The position numbers and the translations under genes were made by a program. Below are positions 25,852 through 35,221 of a stretch of DNA of 64,000 nt, piece by piece. The stretch comes from Candidatus Kapaibacterium sp. (GTDB taxonomy: Bacteria > Bacteroidota > Ignavibacteria > Kapaibacteriales > UBA2268), in NCBI GenBank assembly GCA_023957315.1, contig JAMLHE010000008.1, positions 1 through 64,000 of the forward strand, read 5' to 3'. The notes under the pieces were generated by a model. The model saw only the letters and a list, made by a program, of their open reading frames with translations, was not told the origin of the DNA and searched no databases. Each line of letters opens with the position of its first letter. Position 1 is the stretch's first letter.

Positions 25852-27123
25852 ATGAAAATGATAGATTTAACAAAAAATATCCCGATAGTAACACACCGAC
25901 TTAGCAATAAACTTGATTTGACAATAGTTCCGATACGGAAATCGCCTATAATCAGTATCAATCTGACTTACTTCGTAGGCTCGTACAATGAGTACAAGGG
26001 AATCAGAGGTTTTGCACATTTGTTTGAGCATTTGATGTTCGAAGGTACGAAAAATGTGCTAAAGGGCGAATTCGACAAGATTTGTACGCTTGCAGGCGGC
26101 TCAAATAACGCATATACCACTCACAACAAGACTACATATTTGATGGTATTGCCATCGAATCAGTTGGAACTCGCTTTGTGGTTAGATTCGGACAGGATGT
26201 ACAATTCGGAGATTACCGAGCACGCTTTGAAAAATCAGAAGAGCGTTGTGATTGAGGAAATTTCGCAAAATGTTGAAAATCGCACTTACGGCACATTCAG
26301 AAAATATCTGGCAGAGCTTGCTTATAAAGCCGATACGCCCTATTCATGGGATGTTTATGGCGATATTAGTGATATAAATAACTCAACATTGGAACTTGCG
26401 CGACAATTTTTCGATACTTATTACAAACCCTCCAATGCATCATTGGTGATATGCGGCGATTGCGAGCCACAAAGCACAATTGAGCTTGTTGAAAAATATT
26501 TTGGCGAGAAATCGGAGAGTGCTCTCCCCCATTCAAATGGGAATAAAGTGAATGTGCAAAAGGGGCATCACTTCATTAGCCCTGATGAAGTACCTTTGGA
26601 TGCAGTTTTCATAGCATTTCATTTGCCGGATTATATGAATGCGGATAACGATACAGCCGATTTCATTTCGCAAATTTTAGCGGGTGGACGCAGCAGTTTG
26701 TTGCATGATAGCCTTGTTCGGGGCAAGCAGGTGGCGTCTTCAGCCGGAGTATTTACCGACAGACGGCAATATTCATCATTGTTGGTTTTCTATGCAATTG
26801 CTTCGGATACAAGCGTAACAGCGGAAATTTTGGCGACAGAGTTGAGAAATGAAATTGAATTGCTAACGAAAAGAACGGATTTGGACTATCTTGTAGAAAA
26901 AACTAAGAACCGAATGTTGACAGGAATCGCAAATGAGATTCAATATACGCAAGGTTTGGCGGACACAATCGGGAATTTCAGAACCTTTTACGGCGATGCA
27001 AAGAAATTTTACGACGTGATTGAAATGATGACAACGTGTTCGCCGGATACAATAATCGAATTTTGCGATAAATATTTGGATTTCGATTCAAGCATTAGAA
27101 TTGATTATCAAAGCAAAGGTTAG
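25852..27123 (+). CDS. M16 family zinc peptidase
   Basis: A 423-residue single-chain M16 protein (pitrilysin/processing-peptidase fold). The inverted zinc motif is HLFEH at residues 56-60, with the third ligand Glu in the downstream helix (VVIEEISQN). The second half has the typical inactive M16 domain with ILAGGRSSLLHDSLVRGKQ. There is no signal peptide at the chosen ATG (25852), so the enzyme appears cytoplasmic, unlike most Bacteroidota M16 proteins. An ATG two codons later and a TTG at 25831 are alternatives. It ends only 2 bp before the stop of queA on the other strand. Confidence 0.88.
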   Translation: MKMIDLTKNIPIVTHRLSNKLDLTIVPIRKSPIISINLTYFVGSYNEYKGIRGFAHLFEHLMFEGTKNVLKGEFDKICTLAGGSNNAYTTHNKTTYLMVLPSNQLELALWLDSDRMYNSEITEHALKNQKSVVIEEISQNVENRTYGTFRKYLAELAYKADTPYSWDVYGDISDINNSTLELARQFFDTYYKPSNASLVICGDCEPQSTIELVEKYFGEKSESALPHSNGNKVNVQKGHHFISPDEVPLDAVFIAFHLPDYMNADNDTADFISQILAGGRSSLLHDSLVRGKQVASSAGVFTDRRQYSSLLVFYAIASDTSVTAEILATELRNEIELLTKRTDLDYLVEKTKNRMLTGIANEIQYTQGLADTIGNFRTFYGDAKKFYDVIEMMTTCSPDTIIEFCDKYLDFDSSIRIDYQSKG

Positions 27124-27125
27124 TT

Positions 27126-28358
27126 TTACAATAATAATGATGAATCGCCATAGCTGAGAAAGCGATAATCCGAATTTAGGGCTTCGTCGTATGACGCTTT
27201 CCAAAGCTCTCTGCCGAGAAATGATGCCACGAGCAAAATGAGCGTTGATTTGGGTTGATGAAAATTAGTCAACATTCCGGAAACAACCTTAAATCGATAA
27301 CCCGGGATGATTAATAGAGACGTGTCGCCGCTTATAGTGTCTAATTTCTGAGCCGCAGCTTGGTCGAGCAAATTTGTAATTGCAACCGCCGGGTCAGAAA
27401 TTGCAAATTGCCCATATGCCGTCCATTGGTCTAAGCAAATTGCTGTAAGGTCAATTTTTATACCTTCGGAAATTAAATTTCCAATCCAAAAAAGTGATTC
27501 CAAAGTTCTGACAGATGTCGTCCCAACAGCAATGATGGGCTTCTTTTGCTCCAATGCGACTTTGATTTGCTTCAATTGCTTAATCCCGACACTAAATTGC
27601 TCCGAGTGCATCACATGATTTGCGATTTTATCATCGGCAATTGGAATGAAAGTCCCGGGACCGACATGAAGAATCAAATCGCAGATATTGATTCCTTTCT
27701 TATTTAGCGTTTCATTTATCTCAGGAGTGAAATGCAAACCGGCTGTCGGAGCAGCAACCGAACCATCAGCAATAGCATAAACGGTTTGGTATCTTTCGAC
27801 ATCGTTGGATTCCGTTTCACGTTTGATATACGGTGGCAAAGGAACTTGACCATGACTTGCTAGCAAATGCGAAAATGTCAAAGCCTCATCAGACCAATCG
27901 AATTGCACCACAGCCTTATTTTCGTATCTTTTTAAAATGGTAGCTGTAAATTGCAAATCATTATCCGGATGTGCATCAATTTCAAGCGTCATTCCTTCGC
28001 GAACAGCTCTACCACCAACGATACACTCCCAAGAGCAAGATTTAAGTGATTGCATCGCAATCTGAGGGTCGGCAGATGGCTGCAAGGGCTTAATTAAAAG
28101 CAATTCAACTTTTGCTCCACCTGATTTACGAAAATGCAAACGTGCAGAAATTACTTTTGTAGAATTCCTGACTAATAAAGCATCTTGGGGCAATAAATTA
28201 GCTAAATCAGTGAATTTGTGATGCTTAATTTTCCCTGATTTTCTCTCGACAAATAATAATTTGCTGTCCGAACGAGAGAAAGCCGGAAAATAAGCAATTT
28301 TATCTTCCGGCAATTCGTAGTTGTAGTGTTCTAAATCAATCTCAGAAACATTAATCAT
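27126..28358 (-). CDS. queA: S-adenosylmethionine:tRNA ribosyltransferase-isomerase
   Basis: A 410-residue QueA, which transfers and isomerises the ribosyl moiety of SAM onto 7-aminomethyl-7-deazaguanine in tRNA (penultimate step of queuosine synthesis). Hallmarks present: GQVPLPPYIKR, RYQTVYA, DGSVAAPTAGLHF, HVGPGTF, HVMHSE, GTTSVRTLES and the C-terminal PGYRFKVVSGMLTNFHQPKS. The ATG at 28358 overlaps the end of secA by 8 bp, so translation is coupled; a GTG four codons upstream is possible. At ~410 residues it is longer than E. coli QueA (356) because of an expanded N-terminal half. Other queuosine genes are not in the window. Confidence 0.95.
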   Translation of the reverse strand: MINVSEIDLEHYNYELPEDKIAYFPAFSRSDSKLLFVERKSGKIKHHKFTDLANLLPQDALLVRNSTKVISARLHFRKSGGAKVELLLIKPLQPSADPQIAMQSLKSCSWECIVGGRAVREGMTLEIDAHPDNDLQFTATILKRYENKAVVQFDWSDEALTFSHLLASHGQVPLPPYIKRETESNDVERYQTVYAIADGSVAAPTAGLHFTPEINETLNKKGINICDLILHVGPGTFIPIADDKIANHVMHSEQFSVGIKQLKQIKVALEQKKPIIAVGTTSVRTLESLFWIGNLISEGIKIDLTAICLDQWTAYGQFAISDPAVAITNLLDQAAAQKLDTISGDTSLLIIPGYRFKVVSGMLTNFHQPKSTLILLVASFLGRELWKASYDEALNSDYRFLSYGDSSLLL

Positions 28359-31300
28359 CGAGTAATTCACAGGCTTGAGAACTTATATCGTTTTCGACTT
28401 TTTTGAATTTCGCTTCAACAATTTTGCCGTTAGTATATTTTACCTTGACGACGTCGTTTCTGCCGATTTTTTTAATATCGCGTTTGTACGTTTTTGAAAC
28501 AGTAGTAGCCATACCTTCGGGACCGCTTTGTTGTGGAACATTTGCCAAGAATGCCGGAGTTTGGTTCGAGTGCTCAAATTTCAAATTTGAAGATTGAGTT
28601 CTACTCGTTACGACCGGTACTCCGTCTTCATTGACAGCCGCTTTGAATGTTACGGGACGCTTGCCACGCATTTCGCGTTGAACGATTTGCGGGAAATACT
28701 TGAATGCAAATGACATCGCTTCTTTGTTGATGTCCTTGACTAATTCAACGAATAATTTGAACGCTTCGGATTTGTATTCCAAAAGTGGGTCTTTTTGACC
28801 GTATGACCTAAGATGGATACCCTCTTTCAAATCATCCATTCCACGTAGGTGTTCTTTCCATTTGTCATCAATTGTTTGCAAAACTGCGACTCGTTCCAAT
28901 TTTGCCATAAATTCTTTACCGAGCATTTCCTCTTTACGTTTGTAAAATTCTTCGGCAGATGAAATGATTTTGGCAACTATTTCATCACTTTTCATTTTAT
29001 CCAATTCATCAGCCGTAATTTTAATTTCACAAAGTAAATTAGCACGGACAGTGTCTTGGAGTCCTTTCAAATCTAATTCTTCTTTGAAATTTTCCACCCA
29101 TTCAAATGCGGTATCTTCGACAAATTCAAAAATCTCACCTTTTAATCTTTCGCCGCGTAGAGCTTGCCTTCTACGATTGTAGATTACTTCACGTTGTTGG
29201 TTCATCACGTTGTCATATTCGAGCAATCTTTTCCTGATGGAGAAGTTATTTTCTTCAACTTTTTTCTGGGCTCTTTCGACAGTTTTAGAAATCATTGAAT
29301 GTTGGATAGGCTCGCCTTCGGGAATTTTAAGTTTGCTCATAACTCCGGCAATTTTATCACCACTGAACAATCGCATCAAATCATCTTCAAGTGAAATGTA
29401 GAAAATTGAACTACCCGGGTCGCCCTGACGACCTGCTCTACCACGTAACTGACGGTCAATTCTTCTGGCGTCATGGCGTTCAGAGCCAATAATTGCCAAA
29501 CCACCGTTTTTCTTTACGTCATGGTCGAGCTTGATGTCCGTCCCACGCCCTGCCATGTTTGTAGCAATAGTAATAGCACCCTTTTGTCCTGCTTGAGCAA
29601 CAATATCTGCTTCACGAGCATGTTGCTTGGCATTCAAAACATTGTGCTTGATGCCATTTCGCTTGAGCATTTTTGAGATAACTTCCGACACCTCTACACT
29701 TGCTGTACCAACCAAGACTGCTCTGCCCTGCTTTTGCAAATCGGTGACTTCCTCAATGAGGGCATTGTATTTTTCGCGCTTAGTTTTGAAAATCAAATCC
29801 TCTTGGTCGTCCCTTACGATTGGTCTATTAGTAGGGATAACAGTCACATCGAGTTTGTAAATTTTTTCAAATTCGGCTGCTTCGGTTTCTGCCGTTCCGG
29901 TCATACCTGCTAATTTGCGGTATAGGCGGAAATAATTTTGCAAAGTTACAGTAGCGAATGTTTGGGTATCGCGTTCGACTTTCACATTTTCTTTTGCTTC
30001 GATAGCTTGGTGCAGACCTTCCGAATAGCGTCTTCCTTCTAAAATGCGTCCGGTAAATTCGTCAACAATCATTACTTTGCCATCTTGGACAACGTATTCT
30101 ACGTCTTTTTCATATAGAGTATAAGCTCGGAGCAATTGTTGAATTGTGTGAATTATATCGCTTCTTTCGGAATAAATCACATTCACAGTATCTTTACGGA
30201 GTTGCTTTTCTTCTGGACTTAAAGATGAATCACCCTCGATAGCACTATATTCGGCAGCAATGTCGGGAATGACAAACATTTCCGGGTCGGCTTCAGTTTC
30301 GCCAAGTATTTCTCTACCTTTCTCAGTTATATCCACCTGGTGATTTTTTTCTTCGATTGTATAATATAATTCGTCGGTAACTTCGTGCATCCGAACGCCA
30401 CGGTCACGTAAGAAGAATAACTCGGTTTCTTGTTTCAATTTTTGATTTTCGGGGTCTTGTAATAACTTTGAAAGTTTTTTATGCTTTGGAAGTCCGCGAT
30501 AAGACCTGAATAAATGAATACCTGCTTTGTCTCTGTCATCTTTATTGCCTGTCTTGAGCAATGCTTCAACTTCTGAAACATACGACGTGATGAGCTTGCT
30601 TTGGGCATCTATCAGTTTCACCACTTTTGTCTTCATTTGTGCAAATTTGTGGTCTGATTGAGCTACGGGACCTGAAATGATAAGCGGTGTACGAGCTTCA
30701 TCAATCAAAACGGAGTCCACTTCATCAACTATGGCGTACCAATGCTCCCTTTGGACACAATGAGTGATATCGATAACCATGTTATCACGCAAGTAGTCGA
30801 AACCAAACTCGTTATTCGTACCATATGTAATATCGCAATTGTAATATTTTTTCCGTACGTCATTATCCATATTGGATTGAATAGAGCCAACTTTCATTCC
30901 CAAGAAATTATAAACAGGACTCATCCACTCGGAGTCACGTTTTGCAAGGTAGTCGTTAACAGTTACGATATGAACGCCGCGTCCTGCTAAGGCATTTAAG
31001 TAAACCGGGGCAACCGCAACAAGTGTTTTACCTTCGCCCGTTGTCATTTCCGAAATTTTGCCCTGATGCAAAACAATTCCGCCAATCATCTGAACATCAT
31101 AGGGAATCATATCCCATTTTGCATGTTGCCCGGCATATTCATAAGCAAAGCCTTGTTCGGCAAGTCGCTTGCAGGTTTGCTTAACAACAGCAAATGCTTG
31201 AGGCAATATCTCATCTAAGGTATCATTCACAGTCGCAAAAATTTCATCTCCCAAAGCTTTAATTTGTTGGGTCATATCCATGATTTCATCAGCATGAAGC

Positions 31301-31527
31301 TCCTCTTCTTGGAGTCTGTGTTGCAATTCTTCTCGTTCTGTTTCTAAATCTTTGATTCGAGACTGAATAAGTTCTTTGAATTCAACTGTTTTATTTTTGA
31401 TTTCATCGTCAGACAATTTGTGATACTCTTCGTAATACTTGTTAATTTCATCCACGATTGGTCTGATTAGTTTTACCTCTTTGTCGTGCTTACTTCCAAA
31501 TATTTTCGAAATGATATTGGCAATCAT
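28351..31527 (-). CDS. secA: Preprotein translocase ATPase SecA
   Basis: A 1058-residue SecA, the motor that drives proteins through SecYEG. Motifs in order: N-terminal DDEI...TVEFKELI, Walker A region EMTTGEGKT, VNDYLAKRD, Walker B DEVDSVLIDEARTPLI, the second nucleotide-binding fold with NMAGRGTDIKL, GRAGRQGDPGSS, and the helical wing/scaffold domain with GMDDLKEGIHLRSYGQ. As in many Bacteroidota SecAs, there is an insertion of ~100 residues in the first half. The usual C-terminal zinc-binding tail (RNDxCPCGSGKKYKxCHG) is absent: the anchor IGRNDVVKVKYTNGKI is present but continues into an unrelated acidic end. queA overlaps its stop by 8 bp. Confidence 0.97.
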   Translation of the reverse strand: MIANIISKIFGSKHDKEVKLIRPIVDEINKYYEEYHKLSDDEIKNKTVEFKELIQSRIKDLETEREELQHRLQEEELHADEIMDMTQQIKALGDEIFATVNDTLDEILPQAFAVVKQTCKRLAEQGFAYEYAGQHAKWDMIPYDVQMIGGIVLHQGKISEMTTGEGKTLVAVAPVYLNALAGRGVHIVTVNDYLAKRDSEWMSPVYNFLGMKVGSIQSNMDNDVRKKYYNCDITYGTNNEFGFDYLRDNMVIDITHCVQREHWYAIVDEVDSVLIDEARTPLIISGPVAQSDHKFAQMKTKVVKLIDAQSKLITSYVSEVEALLKTGNKDDRDKAGIHLFRSYRGLPKHKKLSKLLQDPENQKLKQETELFFLRDRGVRMHEVTDELYYTIEEKNHQVDITEKGREILGETEADPEMFVIPDIAAEYSAIEGDSSLSPEEKQLRKDTVNVIYSERSDIIHTIQQLLRAYTLYEKDVEYVVQDGKVMIVDEFTGRILEGRRYSEGLHQAIEAKENVKVERDTQTFATVTLQNYFRLYRKLAGMTGTAETEAAEFEKIYKLDVTVIPTNRPIVRDDQEDLIFKTKREKYNALIEEVTDLQKQGRAVLVGTASVEVSEVISKMLKRNGIKHNVLNAKQHAREADIVAQAGQKGAITIATNMAGRGTDIKLDHDVKKNGGLAIIGSERHDARRIDRQLRGRAGRQGDPGSSIFYISLEDDLMRLFSGDKIAGVMSKLKIPEGEPIQHSMISKTVERAQKKVEENNFSIRKRLLEYDNVMNQQREVIYNRRRQALRGERLKGEIFEFVEDTAFEWVENFKEELDLKGLQDTVRANLLCEIKITADELDKMKSDEIVAKIISSAEEFYKRKEEMLGKEFMAKLERVAVLQTIDDKWKEHLRGMDDLKEGIHLRSYGQKDPLLEYKSEAFKLFVELVKDINKEAMSFAFKYFPQIVQREMRGKRPVTFKAAVNEDGVPVVTSRTQSSNLKFEHSNQTPAFLANVPQQSGPEGMATTVSKTYKRDIKKIGRNDVVKVKYTNGKIVEAKFKKVENDISSQACELLDD

Positions 31528-31616
31528 TAGTTTACTTTTTTAAAAATTCTACAAATCATTGCAAGTGACGTTTTGTTTGAAGTGTTATTTATTTTATATC
31601 AAAACTGCAACAAAAA

Positions 31617-31647
31617 TTGCGATATAGCAAACATTTTAGTATTTTTG
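31617..31647 (+). promoter_or_regulatory. Putative promoter of the agmatinase gene
   Basis: TTG, 20 bases, then TATTTTTG, a perfect -7 box. It lies inside the longest possible open frame of the downstream gene and therefore argues for a later start codon. Confidence 0.5.
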
Positions 31648-31689
31648 AAGATTAAATCAAACAAAAAAATAAATAATACAGGGCTAAAC

Positions 31690-32580
31690 TTGAAAACTTT
31701 GAACGTAGAATCAAATTTCTTAGCGATTGAAGAAGAATATTCAAATTTGGAATCATCAAAAATCGTCATTGTTCCGGCGCCATACGAGCATACCGTTAGT
31801 TATGGTGGTGGAACTGCGAATGCACCGGAGGCAATATTAAAAGCATCAGCATATGTCGAGTTTTTCGATGATGAAAGCACCAGAGAACTTTGTTATGATA
31901 AAGGAATTGCAACGATTGAACCTTTGGATTTTAGCGGAAAAGTAGATGACGCGGCTCTTCAATTGATTGAAGATACTGTTGACCAACTTTTGGATATGGA
32001 CAAATTTGTAGTAACAATCGGCGGCGAACACACAATATCTTCTGCACCAATCAAATCTCACTTCAAAAAGCATCCTAATATGAGCGTACTTCAATTTGAT
32101 GCTCATAGTGATTTTCGCGACACTTACCAAGATTCTAAATATTCTCATGCTTCGGTGATGGCACGTGTAGCAGAGTTTTTCCCAAATGAAAGAATCACAC
32201 AAGTTGGCATTAGAGCTCAGTGCATCGAAGAATACGAGTTTATCAAAGCAAATAAAGTTAAGACTTTTTACGCCTCTGCTATTGGAAGGGGATTGCATGG
32301 TGAGCAATGGCAAAAAAGTGTTGTGGACACTTTAGCCGATGAAATCTATGTAACATTCGATTTAGATTATTTCGACCCTTCAATAATGCCGGCAACCGGA
32401 ACTCCTGAGCCGGACGGCTTATTATATAACGAAACAATTCAACTGTTTAGGGAAATTCGTCGCCGCAACAAAAGAATCATCGGCTTTGATGTTGTTGAAT
32501 TAGCGCCTGTTGAAATTTTGCATCATTGTGATTTGACATCTGCCAGATTGATTTACAAAATTTTAAATTTACAATTTTAA
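31690..32580 (+). CDS. speB: Agmatinase/ureohydrolase family enzyme
   Basis: About 296 residues. No ATG exists before the conserved region; TTG codons at 31690 or 31699 are the best starts, since the long frame from a TTG at 31573 contains a promoter. Manganese-binding motifs of ureohydrolases are complete: GGEHTIS, FDAHSDFRD, SHASVMARV and FDLDYFDPSIMP. The pattern (GTPEPDGL) fits agmatinase, which makes putrescine and urea from agmatine, rather than arginase, though guanidinobutyrase or another guanidinase is possible. An arginine decarboxylase is not in the window. It is divergent from secA. Confidence 0.88.
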   Translation: MKTLNVESNFLAIEEEYSNLESSKIVIVPAPYEHTVSYGGGTANAPEAILKASAYVEFFDDESTRELCYDKGIATIEPLDFSGKVDDAALQLIEDTVDQLLDMDKFVVTIGGEHTISSAPIKSHFKKHPNMSVLQFDAHSDFRDTYQDSKYSHASVMARVAEFFPNERITQVGIRAQCIEEYEFIKANKVKTFYASAIGRGLHGEQWQKSVVDTLADEIYVTFDLDYFDPSIMPATGTPEPDGLLYNETIQLFREIRRRNKRIIGFDVVELAPVEILHHCDLTSARLIYKILNLQF

Positions 32581-32608
32581 TAATTCTAATGTTTTCGAGT
32601 GATTGAAA

Positions 32609-34126
32609 ATGAAAAGCATTTTTAGCGTTCTCATGATTTTTTACTTTTTATTGTTGACACATTATGACGCTTTATCGTCGGTCAAAAGGAAGCTTAGCAG
32701 CGATGTTAATTCATCGGTTAATGAATTGATACCGATTTTAACTCACGACTTGAAAAGACTATATTTTTGTCGTTCAGAAAACATTTTAAATTATGGACGC
32801 GATGATATTTGGTACTCGGATTTAGATGAGTCCGGACAATGGACAAAAGCTTTGAATATGGGGCAACCCTTGAATAACGACCTGAATAACTTTGTTTGTG
32901 GCATTTCTCCTTCGGGAGATACTCTTATTTTGGGTACAATTTACGAACAAAACAAAGACTCTTTGCAAGGAATTTCTTATACATATCGTGAGAATGGCAA
33001 TTGGACTCGTCCGAAAACTATAAGAATTAAGAATTATTACAACCTGAACGATGTAAACGGTTTCTACCTTTGTTTTGAGACAAATATTTTGCTGATGACA
33101 ATCCAGAGGAAAGACAGCTATGGTGGGACAGATATTTATGTCAGTTTGCCTGAGGGAAATTGGGTATATTCGCAACCTATAAACCTGGGACCAAAAATTA
33201 ACACTGAATTAGATGAACTGTCCCCTTTTTTAGCTTTTGATGGAATCACACTCTACTTTTCTTCGTTTGGTCATTCCGGTTTTGGAGATGCTGATATTTT
33301 CATGTCCCGGAGATTGGATAATACTTGGAAAAATTGGACTACACCCGAGAATCTCGGACCCGAAATAAATTCAGTCGGTTGGGATGCTCATTTCAAGCTA
33401 ACAAGAAACGGCAAACAAGCATACTTCGCTTCAAATGAAGCAGTTGATTCAGCAAGTAATATCTTCTTCATAGAATTAGAAAAAAGTTCTCAGCCAATTC
33501 TGTCGAAATCTGTAGTATTCAGAGTGTCGGATGCCAAAAGGTTCATTCCTTTGAAAAATGTCGTAATCAACTTATATGAATATGACCAAAAATCATATGA
33601 ATTGAAGACTGATATTACAGGAAGAGTCATAGCTGATTTGCCATTTACAACATTCAATCTCAAATTGGATGTTGAAAATTATCAATCATATGATACAAAA
33701 TTGGAAATTAAATATTCAGGATTAAAACTTGCAGATACGATTAAAATAGCTTTAAATCCATTGTCTGACAGTTTGATTCACATCCCAAATATACTTTTCA
33801 GTTTTGCAGAGATGCATGTAGCAAACACATTTGCTGATATTATTGCCAACGTCAGTGATTTTTTGGAATTAAATCCAAATTATAAAATCGAACTCAAAGG
33901 ACATACTGACAATGTAGGCAGTGAGCAAGCAAATTATAAATTAGGATTGGCAAGGGCAAAAGCTGTTGCTGAATTGTTGAATAGATTTGGTATCAACAAT
34001 AAGAGGATTGATATAAAGTCTTATGGTAAAAATGAGCCCGTCGTTCCAAACGATAGTGACGAAAATATGAGTTTGAATAGAAGGGTTGAATTATTCTTAG
34101 TAGAAAATTATCATGTACGGGAGTAG
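32609..34126 (+). CDS. OmpA-family protein with PD40 repeats
   Basis: A 505-residue exported protein with a signal peptide (to about residue 25). Residues ~35-300 hold PD40-like beta-propeller units, for example LSPFLAFDGITLYFSSFGHSGFGDADIF and HFKLTRNGKQAYFASN. A carboxypeptidase-regulatory/beta-sandwich segment follows (~305-395). The C-terminal OmpA domain (~400-500) has IELKGHTDNVGSEQANYKLGLARA and the closing NRRVELFL, which binds peptidoglycan. This domain order is typical of Bacteroidota periplasmic/outer-membrane proteins such as PorE-like factors, but assignment to T9SS machinery is not secure. The dapD ATG follows 1 bp after its stop. Confidence 0.88.
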   Translation: MKSIFSVLMIFYFLLLTHYDALSSVKRKLSSDVNSSVNELIPILTHDLKRLYFCRSENILNYGRDDIWYSDLDESGQWTKALNMGQPLNNDLNNFVCGISPSGDTLILGTIYEQNKDSLQGISYTYRENGNWTRPKTIRIKNYYNLNDVNGFYLCFETNILLMTIQRKDSYGGTDIYVSLPEGNWVYSQPINLGPKINTELDELSPFLAFDGITLYFSSFGHSGFGDADIFMSRRLDNTWKNWTTPENLGPEINSVGWDAHFKLTRNGKQAYFASNEAVDSASNIFFIELEKSSQPILSKSVVFRVSDAKRFIPLKNVVINLYEYDQKSYELKTDITGRVIADLPFTTFNLKLDVENYQSYDTKLEIKYSGLKLADTIKIALNPLSDSLIHIPNILFSFAEMHVANTFADIIANVSDFLELNPNYKIELKGHTDNVGSEQANYKLGLARAKAVAELLNRFGINNKRIDIKSYGKNEPVVPNDSDENMSLNRRVELFLVENYHVRE

Positions 34127-34127
34127 T

Positions 34128-34955
34128 ATGGAAGAATTAAAAAATTCCGTTGAAAGTTACTTTGAATCAGGAACAAATGAAATACCTGAAATAATTTTAG
34201 AGCGTTTTGCCCAAAAATTGGACTCCGGCAAAATAAGAGCAGCCGAGCCTCTTGGCAACGGTGAATGGCAGGTGAATCAATGGGTAAAGAAAGGCATACT
34301 CCTTCTGTTCAGAGCCGGAAAGATGCACGACTTCTCGAATGACGATAACTTCAAATTTTTTGATAAACACACTCTACCAACCAAAAATATTGAACTTGAA
34401 AGCAACATCAGAATTGTTCCGGGTGGCTCGACGATACGTCGTGGTGCTTACGTCGCCGCAGGTGTGATATGTATGCCTCCAATGTATATAAATATTGGTT
34501 CGTATATTGATTCAGGAACAATGATTGATTCCCACGCTCTTGTCGGAACTTGTGCCCAAATTGGCAAGAATGTCCATATTAGTGCCGCCGCTCAAATCGG
34601 TGGCGTCCTCGAACCTGCCGGTGCAAGACCTGTTATAGTCGAGGATAATGTAATGGTGGGAGGAAACTGTGGTATTTACGAAGGTGTTCGTGTTCGTAAA
34701 AATGCAGTACTTGCTTCGGGAGTTATACTCACAGCATCTACAAAAATTTATGATTTAGTAAATGAATCGATTATCACTTCAGGCGAAAACAATCCATTAG
34801 AAGTGCCTGAAAACGCCGTTTTAGTAGCAGGCTCACGCAAAATCAATTCCGAATTTGCTCTCGACAACGGACTTTCTATATATACTCCATTGATTGTAAA
34901 ATATCGGGATTCGAAAACTGATGCTAAGACTGCATTAAATTTCGATTTAAGGTAA
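34128..34955 (+). CDS. dapD: 2,3,4,5-tetrahydropyridine-2,6-dicarboxylate N-succinyltransferase
   Basis: A 275-residue DapD (E. coli 274), which succinylates tetrahydrodipicolinate in lysine/meso-DAP biosynthesis using succinyl-CoA. The N-terminal helical domain (FRAGKMHDFSNDDNFKFFDK) and the left-handed beta-helix from about residue 95 are clear, with hexapeptide repeats such as VPGGSTIRRGAYVAAGV and YIDSGTMIDSHALVGTCAQI. I chose the ATG at 34128 because GGGAG lies eight bases upstream; an ATG at 34113 would overlap the preceding gene. Other dap genes are absent here. Confidence 0.95.
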   Translation: MEELKNSVESYFESGTNEIPEIILERFAQKLDSGKIRAAEPLGNGEWQVNQWVKKGILLLFRAGKMHDFSNDDNFKFFDKHTLPTKNIELESNIRIVPGGSTIRRGAYVAAGVICMPPMYINIGSYIDSGTMIDSHALVGTCAQIGKNVHISAAAQIGGVLEPAGARPVIVEDNVMVGGNCGIYEGVRVRKNAVLASGVILTASTKIYDLVNESIITSGENNPLEVPENAVLVAGSRKINSEFALDNGLSIYTPLIVKYRDSKTDAKTALNFDLR

Positions 34956-34963
34956 AAGCTAAT

Positions 34964-35221
34964 ATGAATAGCAACAAATTAGACATGAGCAAGCCCTTGA
35001 ATGCTCAACAAAACGTCAAGAAGTCAATTTTGGTCACAACAGGTTCGAGCCTGATTGGTGCTCTGTTCTTTTTCGTAGCATATGCGTTTACAAACAATGC
35101 ATGGTTTCTGGCGGCAGCACTTATTTTGACCGCATCAGGATTAGCATTTGCATACGTAATTAAAAAATTCGAGGATAAATATTTATCCATATCAGATGAA
35201 AATCAAATTGCCAATGAGTAA
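34964..35221 (+). CDS. Small two-helix membrane protein
   Basis: An 85-residue protein with two transmembrane segments (about 20-40 and 47-65) and charged ends. I do not recognise it. It starts 8 bp after dapD and its last codons (ATGAGTAA) overlap the start of the MEMO-domain gene by 8 bp, so it is translated in one operon with dapD and the MEMO protein. An internal ATG at codon 8 is an alternative start. Confidence 0.7.
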   Translation: MNSNKLDMSKPLNAQQNVKKSILVTTGSSLIGALFFFVAYAFTNNAWFLAAALILTASGLAFAYVIKKFEDKYLSISDENQIANE

